A DNA stretch of 13,104 bases from JBEKCP01 sp050014815 (GTDB taxonomy: Bacteria > Planctomycetota > Planctomycetia > Pirellulales > Thermoguttaceae): positions 1 through 13,104 of the forward strand of contig JBEKCP010000086.1 of NCBI GenBank assembly GCA_050014815.1. Direction: 5' to 3'. The notes beneath the pieces were generated by a model. That model had not been told where the DNA came from. It saw only the letters and a list, made by a program, of their open reading frames with translations, and ran no database searches. Position numbers and translations under genes: made by a program. How positions within the stretch are numbered: position 1 is the first letter of the stretch; each line of letters opens with the position of its first letter. Below are positions 6,402-12,573 of this stretch, piece after piece.

Positions 6402-6421
6402 TTAGCACAACGGTGGTTCGA

Positions 6422-6483
6422 CACTACTGGGCAAGCCAGCAGTGGCACCCCAAGACCGCAGAGTCCCGCTCGGCAAGCGGGAC
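6422..6483. repeat. Two adjacent hairpins at the hybrid-kinase / DUF1501 junction
   Basis: Hairpin 1 pairs CACTACTGG (6422-6430) with CCAGCAGTG (6436-6444), one mismatch. Hairpin 2 pairs GTCCCGCT (6463-6470) with AGCGGGAC (6476-6483), perfect. Hairpin 2 abuts the kinase stop codon (6484-6486) and could terminate its transcript, but it has no T-run. They mark the point where the DUF1501 gene lost its first two thirds. Confidence 0.7.
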
Positions 6484-9162
6484 CTACGTGGGACGAAACT
6501 GGCGGAGGGCCTCTTCGAGGGGACCGAGAGAGGCGATCAACCGCTCCAAGGCGGCGGATGCCCCGGCAGCGCCGCTGGATGCCGCCAATTGCTCGACCTC
6601 GCCCGCCAGTCGCTCTGAAGGCCGGGCGGCCAGGTAGAGCAGCGTCCCGCGCAAACGATGGGCCAAGTGCGAGAGTTCGGCGGCGGCCCCCGCCTCAGCC
6701 GCCCCGCGAAGCTCGTCGATCCAGGTCCCGACGTTGTCGAGGTAAAACGATGCCATGTCGGCCAGGATGCTTTGCTGGCCGGCACAGTGGGCCAGCGCCC
6801 CCGCCGCGTCAAAGATGGGCTCGCACACGGCCACGGGCTCCTCGGCGCCCGGGCGCGGGGCCAATCGTAAGGGGACAGTCCCATTTTCGGCCTGTCCGCC
6901 CGGACAGGCGAACGAAAATTGCGACAGTCCCCCACCTGCTCCTTTGCCGGTGTTAGGACCGGGCGCGGCCATCCGTTGGATGGTCTCGATCAGCTCGTCG
7001 GCATCCACCGGCTTGGACAGGTAGGCGTCCATGCCGGCGTCGAGACATCGCGATTGGTCGCCCTTCATGGCGTAGGCGGTCATGGCGACGATCGGGACGC
7101 GGGCCTTGCGGGGGTCGGCGAGGGCCCGGATTTCCCGCGTCGCCTGGAGGCCGTCCATGTCCGGCATCTGGACGTCCATCAGGACCAGGTCGAAGTCGTG
7201 CCGGCGGACCAGCTCCAGGGCTTTGGCGCCGTTGTCGGCGACCTCGACCGAGTGGCCTTGCTTTCGGAGGATGAAGACAACCAGTTTCTGGTTCGCCCGG
7301 GTGTCTTCGGCCAGCAGGATCCGCAACGGGCGGGCCGTCGCGGCGCCCCCTGGCCCGGGGCGCTCGCCCCGGGTATCGGCGCGGCCGCTGCGTTCAGCCC
7401 CGGTGAAAGTCGCCGGCCCCTTCGACGGCCCGCGCTGGAGTCCGACGCGGATCGTGAAGTGGAAGGTGCTGCCGTTCCCCAAGCGGCTTTCGAGCCAGAG
7501 CTTTCCCCCCATCAACGTCACGAGGCTGTTGACGATGGCCAGGCCGAGGCCCGTCCCGCCGAACCGCCGCGTAGTGGACGGATCGGCCTGGGCGAAGGGG
7601 GCGAATATCTTCTGCTGGTCCTCCGGCGAGATCCCGATGCCGGTGTCGGAGACGGCGAATTTCAGCGTCACGGAGCTGGGGGAGGAGAGAGGGGGAGACA
7701 CGGAGACAGGGAGAGGGGGAGAAGGGCGATGCTCCCCACCTCCTTTTCTCCCTCCCTCCTTGTCTCCTTGTCTCCCTGTCTCCTTGTCTCCTTGTCTTTC
7801 CACCTCCACCCGCAGCGCGACGCTTCCACTGGGCGTGAACTTGACGGCGTTCCCGACCAGGTTGACGAGTATCTGACGAAGCCGCAGCGGGTCGCCGAGG
7901 AGCCGGTCCGGCACGTCGGCCGTTACATCGCAGGCCAGATCGAGGCCCTTCTCGCCGGCCGCCAGATCCAGGGGTTTGAGTATCTTGGCCAACAACGGGC
8001 GGAGGCGGAAGGGTGCGGACTCCAGTTCGAGCCTGCCCGCCTCGATCCGCGAAAAATCCAGCAGGTCGTTCAGTAGGTCGAGCAAGGACCCGGCCGAGTC
8101 CTTGGCGGTCTGGAGGCAGTCGCGGACCGAGGGGGAGAGTTTTTCGCCCAGGGCCAGGTCGGTCATGCCGAGAACCGCGTTCATCGGGGTGCGGAGCTCG
8201 TGGCTCATGTTGGCCAGGAAGCGGCTCTTGGCGCGATTGGCCTCTTCGGCGTCGGTGCGGGCCTTGATGTGCTGCATGGCCAACGAGGTGATGGCGGCCA
8301 GTTGCTTCAACAGGACCTCGTCCTCCTCGGTGAAGTCGCCCGCGATCTTGTCGCTGAGCATGATGATGCTGTCGGTGGCCCCTTCGGCGTTGATCAGCCG
8401 TGCGGCCAGGAGGCCACGCAAGGGGGCATGGCTCTCCGGCAGGCCCCACCACTTCGGATGACGGCGAAGCTCGGCGTCGGTCAGGCGGATCGTCTCGTGG
8501 CTGCGGAAGAGGTCCAGGTAGACCCCGCCGCGCTCGACCTTGAAGGTCTCGCCGGGCGGACAGGCGATGGCATCGTCCGCGCGGGAGGCGGCCATGACGC
8601 GAAAAGTCGCCTCCGTGTACGCATGCCCACAAACCCCCAGCCGCGAGCCGGTCAACAGGCGGGCGGCATCGACGACCTTCTGGAGCAGCCCGTGGAGATC
8701 GCGGGCGGCGATGACGGCAACCGAGGTCCGTACCAGCAGGTTCAGCCGTCGCTGCGACTCGATCTGCTCTTGGCGCATCCGATTCCGCTGGATGGCGTAG
8801 TGGATGGACCGGACCATGACGCGGCCGTATGCCTGGCCCTTGATCAGGTAGTCCTCGGCGCCCTTGCCGATGGCCTCGGTGGCAATCCGCTCGTCCTCCA
8901 GGCCGGTCAGGACGAGGACGGGGATGTCGGGGGCCGCGGCCAGGACCCGTTCGAGCGTGGCCAAGCCCTGGCTGTCCGGCAGCGAGAGGTCGAGGAGCAC
9001 GGCCTCGGGCCGGCGGGTCCGCAGGTGTTCCTCGGCTACGGCCAGGCTCTCGCAGCATGCCACCTCGAAGGGCTGGCCCGAGTCCCGCAGCAGCTCCGCG
9101 ATGAGCCGGGCCTCCGGCAGATTGTCTTCGACCAACAGGATGTGCGTGGCTGGATGCGTCAT
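6484..9162 (-). CDS. Hybrid sensor histidine kinase, REC-GAF-HisKA-HATPase-REC-HPt
   Basis: A soluble phosphorelay protein of 892 residues without a membrane segment. REC1 about 5-125 (E12/D13, D58, K108). GAF about 140-300, with ACPPGETFKVERGGVYLDL and WWGLPESHAPLRGLL. HisKA FLANMSHELRTPMNAV with H321. HATPase with N-box NLVGNAVKF (N438), DTGIGI (D506) and GGTGLGLAI (535-543). REC2 about 613-730 (E619/D620, D663, K717). C-terminal HPt with LAHRLRGT (H835). All phospho-acceptor residues are present, so a His-Asp-His relay is possible; REC1 at the N-terminus suggests it also receives a signal from another kinase. Two in-frame repeats lie inside: a purine/pyrimidine repeat between HATPase strands (about 455-495) and a GGGACAGTCCC palindrome between REC2 and HPt (744-764). 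The ATG at 9162 has only a weak Shine-Dalgarno. The stop is at the edge of a hairpin. Confidence 0.95.
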   Translation of the reverse strand: MTHPATHILLVEDNLPEARLIAELLRDSGQPFEVACCESLAVAEEHLRTRRPEAVLLDLSLPDSQGLATLERVLAAAPDIPVLVLTGLEDERIATEAIGKGAEDYLIKGQAYGRVMVRSIHYAIQRNRMRQEQIESQRRLNLLVRTSVAVIAARDLHGLLQKVVDAARLLTGSRLGVCGHAYTEATFRVMAASRADDAIACPPGETFKVERGGVYLDLFRSHETIRLTDAELRRHPKWWGLPESHAPLRGLLAARLINAEGATDSIIMLSDKIAGDFTEEDEVLLKQLAAITSLAMQHIKARTDAEEANRAKSRFLANMSHELRTPMNAVLGMTDLALGEKLSPSVRDCLQTAKDSAGSLLDLLNDLLDFSRIEAGRLELESAPFRLRPLLAKILKPLDLAAGEKGLDLACDVTADVPDRLLGDPLRLRQILVNLVGNAVKFTPSGSVALRVEVERQGDKETGRQGDKEGGRKGGGEHRPSPPLPVSVSPPLSSPSSVTLKFAVSDTGIGISPEDQQKIFAPFAQADPSTTRRFGGTGLGLAIVNSLVTLMGGKLWLESRLGNGSTFHFTIRVGLQRGPSKGPATFTGAERSGRADTRGERPGPGGAATARPLRILLAEDTRANQKLVVFILRKQGHSVEVADNGAKALELVRRHDFDLVLMDVQMPDMDGLQATREIRALADPRKARVPIVAMTAYAMKGDQSRCLDAGMDAYLSKPVDADELIETIQRMAAPGPNTGKGAGGGLSQFSFACPGGQAENGTVPLRLAPRPGAEEPVAVCEPIFDAAGALAHCAGQQSILADMASFYLDNVGTWIDELRGAAEAGAAAELSHLAHRLRGTLLYLAARPSERLAGEVEQLAASSGAAGASAALERLIASLGPLEEALRQFRPT
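6871..6932. repeat. Palindromic element D (GGGACAGTCCC family) in frame in the hybrid kinase
   Basis: GGGGACAGTCCCATTTTCG at the left faces CGAAAATTGCGACAGTCCCC at the right. A perfect inner hairpin GCCTGTCC/GGACAGGC sits between them. It is translated as an insert (residues 744-764) in the flexible linker between REC2 and HPt. Same family as elements A and B in pabB. Confidence 0.87.
7681..7798. repeat. Purine/pyrimidine inverted repeat with octamer array, in frame in the HATPase domain
   Basis: A purine-only arm rich in GGAGACAGGGAGAGG (7681-7724) faces a pyrimidine-rich arm (7741-7798), so the two can pair. The second arm holds five tandem octamers at 7757-7796 (TCCTTGTC; the third unit has TCCCTGTC). 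The encoded peptide (about residues 455-495) is low-complexity (RQGDKETGRQGDK, then SPPLPVSVSPPLSS) and falls between RVEVE and VTLKFAVSDTGIG, where HATPase domains normally have a short turn. Confidence 0.85.
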
Positions 9163-9195
9163 CGTGTCCGTTCCGCCGAGCCGGATCAGGTTGTC

Positions 9196-9365
9196 TTTCT
9201 CTAGCCCAGACGTTTACGTCTGGGGCTGGGAGGCGGCCGTCCCTTATCTTCATCAGCCCCTTCAGGGGCGAAACTATCATCCCGCCCCTGAAGGGGCTGA
9301 AGGAATAAGAGAATCTGCGTTCTTTGCTCCTTCGTCCCAGGCGTAAAACGCCTGGGCTGGAGAAA
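9196..9365. repeat. Nested palindromic island in the leader of the hybrid kinase
   Basis: It fills most of the 235-bp gap 9163-9397. Three hairpins: CCCAGACGT/ACGTCTGGG (9205-9224), TCAGCCCCTTCAGGGGCG with its exact complement (9253-9270 and 9283-9300), and CCCAGGCGT/ACGCCTGGG (9336-9356). The outer two are also imperfect inverted copies of each other, including flanking TTTCTC and GAGAAA. I see no promoter or open frame in the gap. Confidence 0.9.
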
Positions 9366-9397
9366 AGGCATTCCTTTCCACGGCTCTCGGCGCGACG

Positions 9398-9856
9398 TCA
9401 GCCGTCGTTGGGCGGCAGCTTGACGATCGTGAGCCAGAAACCCTCGATCTGCCGGACCACTTCCATGAACCGATCGAAATCCACCGGCTTGTTGATGTAG
9501 CAATTGGCGTGGAGGTCGTAAGCCCGCAGCACGTCCCCTTCGGCCTGCGAAATCGTCAGCACCACGACGGGGATCTTGCGGAGGCGCTCGTCCTCCTTGA
9601 TCTCCTTGAGCACCTGGCGGCCGTCCTTCCGCGGCAGGTTCAGGTCCAGGAGGATGAGGTCGGGGCGGGGCGCGCCGGCATAGCGGCCCTCCTGCCGGAG
9701 GAAGCTCATCGCCTCGACCCCGTCCGCCGTGACCGACAACTCGTTGCTGATCTTGGCCTCCTTGAGGGCCTCGATCGTCAGCCGCACGTCGGCCGGGCTG
9801 TCCTCGACCAGGAGGATTTGGGCGGGTCGGGCCTGGGCATAATTTTTCATGTTCAT
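9398..9856 (-). CDS. Single-domain response regulator, Rcp1/CheY type
   Basis: A stand-alone receiver domain of 152 residues with no output domain, likely a phospho-shuttle or protein-interaction switch. E18/D19 acidic pair, phospho-acceptor D71 (LILLDLNLP), T101 (VVVLTIS) and K123 (INKPVDF). The Rcp1-type receivers it resembles typically serve phytochrome-like kinases with the HDLQEPLR box, which is exactly what the upstream kinase has, so they are probable partners. The ATG at 9856 is preceded by AAAGGA with 9-nt spacing; a second ATG two codons later is possible but further from it. The longer frame to 9907 enters repeat DNA and is rejected. It lies 159 bp from the upstream kinase and 235 bp from the downstream hybrid kinase, both gaps filled with repeats. 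Confidence 0.93.
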   Translation of the reverse strand: MNMKNYAQARPAQILLVEDSPADVRLTIEALKEAKISNELSVTADGVEAMSFLRQEGRYAGAPRPDLILLDLNLPRKDGRQVLKEIKEDERLRKIPVVVLTISQAEGDVLRAYDLHANCYINKPVDFDRFMEVVRQIEGFWLTIVKLPPNDG

Positions 9857-9888
9857 AGACGAACGTCCTTTCGGGGGCATCCAATGAG

Positions 9889-10006
9889 TCAGCCACGGAT
9901 GTAACACGGATTATACACGGATGCTCAAGCAGAAAAGTCGGATGAAATCGACCTTCCCTCCCTCGGTGTCCGATCTGTGTTCGATCCGTGTTCCATCCGT
10001 GGCTGA
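9889..10006. repeat. Imperfect inverted-repeat element between kinase and response regulator
   Basis: The left arm (9889-9922, starting TCAGCCACGGATG) and right arm (9969-10006, ending CATCCGTGGCTGA) are imperfect inverted copies around a 46-nt loop. The left arm alone contains ATTATA (9910-9915), which is TATAAT on the minus strand, 54 nt before the response-regulator ATG, with no good -35 box. It accounts for most of the 159-bp gap. Confidence 0.85.
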
Positions 10007-10015
10007 ATCTGGAAG

Positions 10016-12031
10016 CTATTTTTCGGCCGGGTCCAGGGTGAAGAAGAACGTGCTCCCCACGCCCGGCTGCGACTCGACCCAGATCCGCCCGCCATGCCGC
10101 TCGACGATCCGCTTGCAGATGGCCAGGCCGATCCCGGTGCCCGCGTATTGCTGCCGGGTGTGAAGGCGCTGAAATATCAAGAATATCCGATCCCGGTAGG
10201 AATGTTCAATACCGATGCCGTTATCCCGGACGGCCAGCCGCCACTGCGACCCGTCGCGCTCGGCCCAGACGTGGATTTCCGGGGCGGCCTGGCCGCGGAA
10301 CTTGATCGCGTTGGCGATGAGGTTCTGAAAGAGTTGTGCCAGTTGGCCCGCGTCGGCCAGCACCATCGGCAGGGGATCGTGGGTGAGGCGGGCCCCGGTC
10401 TCGGCGATTGCCTGCTGGAGCGAGGCGGTGGCCTCTTCGAGCACCGCCTCGGCGGCGGTCGGCTCCAGCGGCCTGCCGCGGCTCCCCACGCGGGAGTACT
10501 CCAACAGGTCCGTGATCAACTGCTGGAGCCGCTTGGTCGCCTCGACCGTGTAGTTGATGAACTCGTCGGCGTCGGGGTCGAGCCGGTCCTTGTAACGCCG
10601 CTCCAGCAGTTGGATATAGCCGGAGATCACCCGCAACGGCTCCTGGAGGTCGTGCGAGGCGACGTAGGCGAACTGCTCGAGTTCCTGGTTGGAGCGGGCC
10701 AAATCGGTGGCCGCCCGCTCGGCCTCCGCGGCGCGGCGCTCCGCCACCGTCCGGACCCCGACGTGCTGGAGGCAAAGCGAGGCGATCGTGGCCAACTGCC
10801 GCAAGAGGACCTCGTCCTCCTCGGTGAATTCGCCCCCCGCCTTGTCGCTGGCCATGATGAGGCCGTTCGAGCGGCCTCCGGCGTCGAACAGCCGTGCGCC
10901 CAACAGGCCGCGCATGGGGACGTGGTCCGGGGGCAGTCCCCACCAGTCCGGTCGGCCCCGCATCTGCTGGTCGCTCAGTCGCATCGACTCCTGCCCATTG
11001 AGGAGATCCATGTACACGCCGCCGCGCTCGACCTGAAATTCGTCGCCGGGGGGGCACGCGGGAGTTTGTTCGTCCCGCGATGCGCCGCCGACCTGGAACC
11101 GCCCGTTGACGTACCCATGACCCGCCGTGGCCAGCCGGGCGCCGGTCAACTCTCGGGCGGCGTGGGCAATCCCGTCGAGCATGGCGGCCAGGTCGCTCTG
11201 TGCTACGACCTCGGTGGCGGTGCCCACCAGCGTGTTCAGGCGGTCGCGGCTGGCCGTCAGGGCCTCGCGCGCCCTGACCCGCTCGGTAACGTCCACGTTC
11301 GATTCCATGATTTCCGCCACTTCGCCCCCGGCGTCGAGTTGGGCAAGCCAGCAACTTTGCTCGACGATCTCGCGCCCGTCCCTGGCGTGATGGATGATTT
11401 CGCCGGACCACCGGCCCGTCCGTTTGAGCTGCTCGACGATATCGTCCAGCGGCTCGGAGAGCCGCGTCCGGAGCAGGGTGTCGGTCGGCTGGCCGAGGGC
11501 CTCTTCGTTCGTCCAGCCGTAGAGCTTCTCGGCGCCGCGGCTCCAGAAGGTGATCGTGCCGTCCATCCGCCGCACGATGATGCCGTCGGGGCTCAGGTCG
11601 ATCAGCGCGGCCTGTCGCGTCAACCGCTCGTTGAGCCGCGACAATCCCTCCAACTGTTGCTGCTGCGCGGCGCTGATCGCTTCGGCCCAGCGGGCCCGGC
11701 GCAATCGCTCGGCCAAGAGGCACAGGAAGAGATTGGCGCCGGTGAAGATCCCCAGCGCCAGGGCGTCACTGGCCGACTCGATACGGAATGATCCATAGGG
11801 CTTGACGAACCAGTAGTCCACCGCCAGCGCCGCGAGGAGCGTGGTCACGATCGCCGGCCCGCCGCCCGCCAGGCTCGCCACCAGCAGGACGGCCGGATAA
11901 AAGGTGACAAAAAGGGGCAGCGTGCCGAAGGACTCGTCCAGTCGCCATTTCACCAGCGAGGCCACGCCAACCGCGGCCACCGCGGAAAGGTAGCGGAGCG
12001 CAATCCCGGCCCACTTTCCGCCAACGCTCAT
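10016..12031 (-). CDS. Membrane histidine kinase, DUF4118-PAS-GAF-HisKA-HATPase
   Basis: 671 residues. The N-terminus (about 10-110) has four hydrophobic segments with the KdpD-like DUF4118 pattern (FYPAVLLVASLAGGGPAIVT, VDYWFVKPYGSFRI). A Gln/Leu coiled stretch follows (about 115-140). PAS about 141-255 (DLSPDGIIVRRMDG, GAEKLYGW). GAF about 265-428 with ACPPGDEFQVERGGVYMDL. HisKA FAYVASHDLQEPLRVISGY with H460. HATPase N574 (LIANAIKF), D603 (DNGIGI), GTGIGLAICK (631-640). All catalytic boxes are intact. The ATG at 12031 has GGAAGG 7 nt upstream; the extension to 12127 would run into the cupin gene and is rejected. It starts 16 nt after the cupin stop, so the two are co-transcribed. The likely output is the Rcp1-type regulator downstream. 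Confidence 0.95.
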   Translation of the reverse strand: MSVGGKWAGIALRYLSAVAAVGVASLVKWRLDESFGTLPLFVTFYPAVLLVASLAGGGPAIVTTLLAALAVDYWFVKPYGSFRIESASDALALGIFTGANLFLCLLAERLRRARWAEAISAAQQQQLEGLSRLNERLTRQAALIDLSPDGIIVRRMDGTITFWSRGAEKLYGWTNEEALGQPTDTLLRTRLSEPLDDIVEQLKRTGRWSGEIIHHARDGREIVEQSCWLAQLDAGGEVAEIMESNVDVTERVRAREALTASRDRLNTLVGTATEVVAQSDLAAMLDGIAHAARELTGARLATAGHGYVNGRFQVGGASRDEQTPACPPGDEFQVERGGVYMDLLNGQESMRLSDQQMRGRPDWWGLPPDHVPMRGLLGARLFDAGGRSNGLIMASDKAGGEFTEEDEVLLRQLATIASLCLQHVGVRTVAERRAAEAERAATDLARSNQELEQFAYVASHDLQEPLRVISGYIQLLERRYKDRLDPDADEFINYTVEATKRLQQLITDLLEYSRVGSRGRPLEPTAAEAVLEEATASLQQAIAETGARLTHDPLPMVLADAGQLAQLFQNLIANAIKFRGQAAPEIHVWAERDGSQWRLAVRDNGIGIEHSYRDRIFLIFQRLHTRQQYAGTGIGLAICKRIVERHGGRIWVESQPGVGSTFFFTLDPAEK

Positions 12032-12047
12032 CCAAGTCCCTTCCGGC

Positions 12048-12524
12048 TCAATCCAATCGATAGGGCGTGTCCGGCACGTCTTCGTGGCGGATCTCGTCGA
12101 CCGGCTCGCTCCGGCCCCAGCCGCCATAGAGGCGGTTGGGGGCGTTCAGGACCAGCCCCGCCGCGCCGCTGACGTTCTGGTACGCGTGTACCACGCCGGG
12201 CGGAACCAACACCGCCTGGCGGTTCGACTCCCCCACCACCGCCGTCTGCTTGTGGTGGTACGTAGGCGAGTCCCGCCGACTGTCCCACAAGTAAAGCTTG
12301 AAGTCCCCCGGCCCCACGAACGCGAACAGGTCGGCCTGCTGGCGGTGCTCGTGAGGTCCCCGGGCGACGCCGGGCAACGTCAGGCTCAAATAGAGCATCG
12401 CCGGACGGTGCTCGCCGGGCAGCTCGTCATCCCGGACCAATTCGATCAGCCATCCCCGCGGGTCGGCGTGGGGCTTCAGGGGGCGGAAAACGACGCCGTC
12501 GATCGTGCCTTCTTGATAACTCAT
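12048..12524 (-). CDS. RmlC-like cupin (dTDP-4-dehydrorhamnose 3,5-epimerase family)
   Basis: 158 residues, a little shorter than classical RmlC (about 180). DPRGWLIEL at 21-29, ARGPHEHRQQADLFAFV at 54-70 (H58 in the position of the RmlC catalytic histidine of RGLHYQ), GDFKLYLWDSRRDSPTY, then VPPGVVHAYQNVS (H113) and NRLYGGWG (Y133). The fold assignment is firm. Whether it epimerises a dTDP-sugar, or is a related ketoisomerase or sugar-binding cupin, cannot be settled here, because no other nucleotide-sugar genes are present. The ATG at 12524 lies only 7 nt after a TATAAT box, so the transcript probably starts at or beside the ATG. First gene of the signalling cluster, divergent from dxr. Confidence 0.85.
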   Translation of the reverse strand: MSYQEGTIDGVVFRPLKPHADPRGWLIELVRDDELPGEHRPAMLYLSLTLPGVARGPHEHRQQADLFAFVGPGDFKLYLWDSRRDSPTYHHKQTAVVGESNRQAVLVPPGVVHAYQNVSGAAGLVLNAPNRLYGGWGRSEPVDEIRHEDVPDTPYRLD

Positions 12525-12531
12525 GCGAAGG

Positions 12532-12537
12532 ATTATA
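12532..12537 (-). promoter_or_regulatory. -10 box for the RmlC-like gene / kinase operon, predicting a leaderless transcript
   Basis: Perfect TATAAT on the minus strand, followed by 7 nt and the ATG at 12524. With a normal discriminator, transcription would begin at or within a base or two of the ATG, and there is no Shine-Dalgarno. A -35 box is weak and would overlap the opposing promoter's -10 region. Confidence 0.65.
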
Positions 12538-12557
12538 CAAGCCAGGGAAAGAGTTGG

Positions 12558-12563
12558 TATAAT
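12558..12563 (+). promoter_or_regulatory. -10 box for dxr, predicting a near-leaderless transcript
   Basis: Perfect TATAAT, then 10 nt to the ATG at 12574. TATACA at 12534-12539 (4 of 6 consensus, 18-nt spacer) may be the -35 and overlaps the -10 box of the opposite promoter. Predicted leader of about 3-5 nt with no Shine-Dalgarno. Confidence 0.65.
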
Positions 12564-12573
12564 GCCCCATCGC

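Noticed and set aside
5382..6956. Plus-strand 524-codon frame across the pseudogene region
   Set aside because: It passes through the WD40 remnant, the heptamer array and the hairpins; it is a chance open frame of a GC-rich strand and repeat DNA.
7394..9280. Minus-strand 628-codon frame overlapping the hybrid kinase
   Set aside because: Arg/Gly/Pro-rich shadow in another frame; no domains.
9163..9397. Small RNA or riboswitch in the 235-bp gap
   Set aside because: The structure is explained by nested dispersed palindromes; no promoter and no known riboswitch motif seen.
10094..11791. Plus-strand open frame (565 codons) and minus-strand alternative frame (10221-11723) at the membrane kinase
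   Set aside because: Both are shadows of the kinase, which has all histidine-kinase motifs in one frame.
12032..12127. N-terminal extension of the membrane kinase into the cupin gene
   Set aside because: The ATG at 12031 has a good GGAAGG Shine-Dalgarno, and the extension overlaps the coding sequence of the cupin in another frame.
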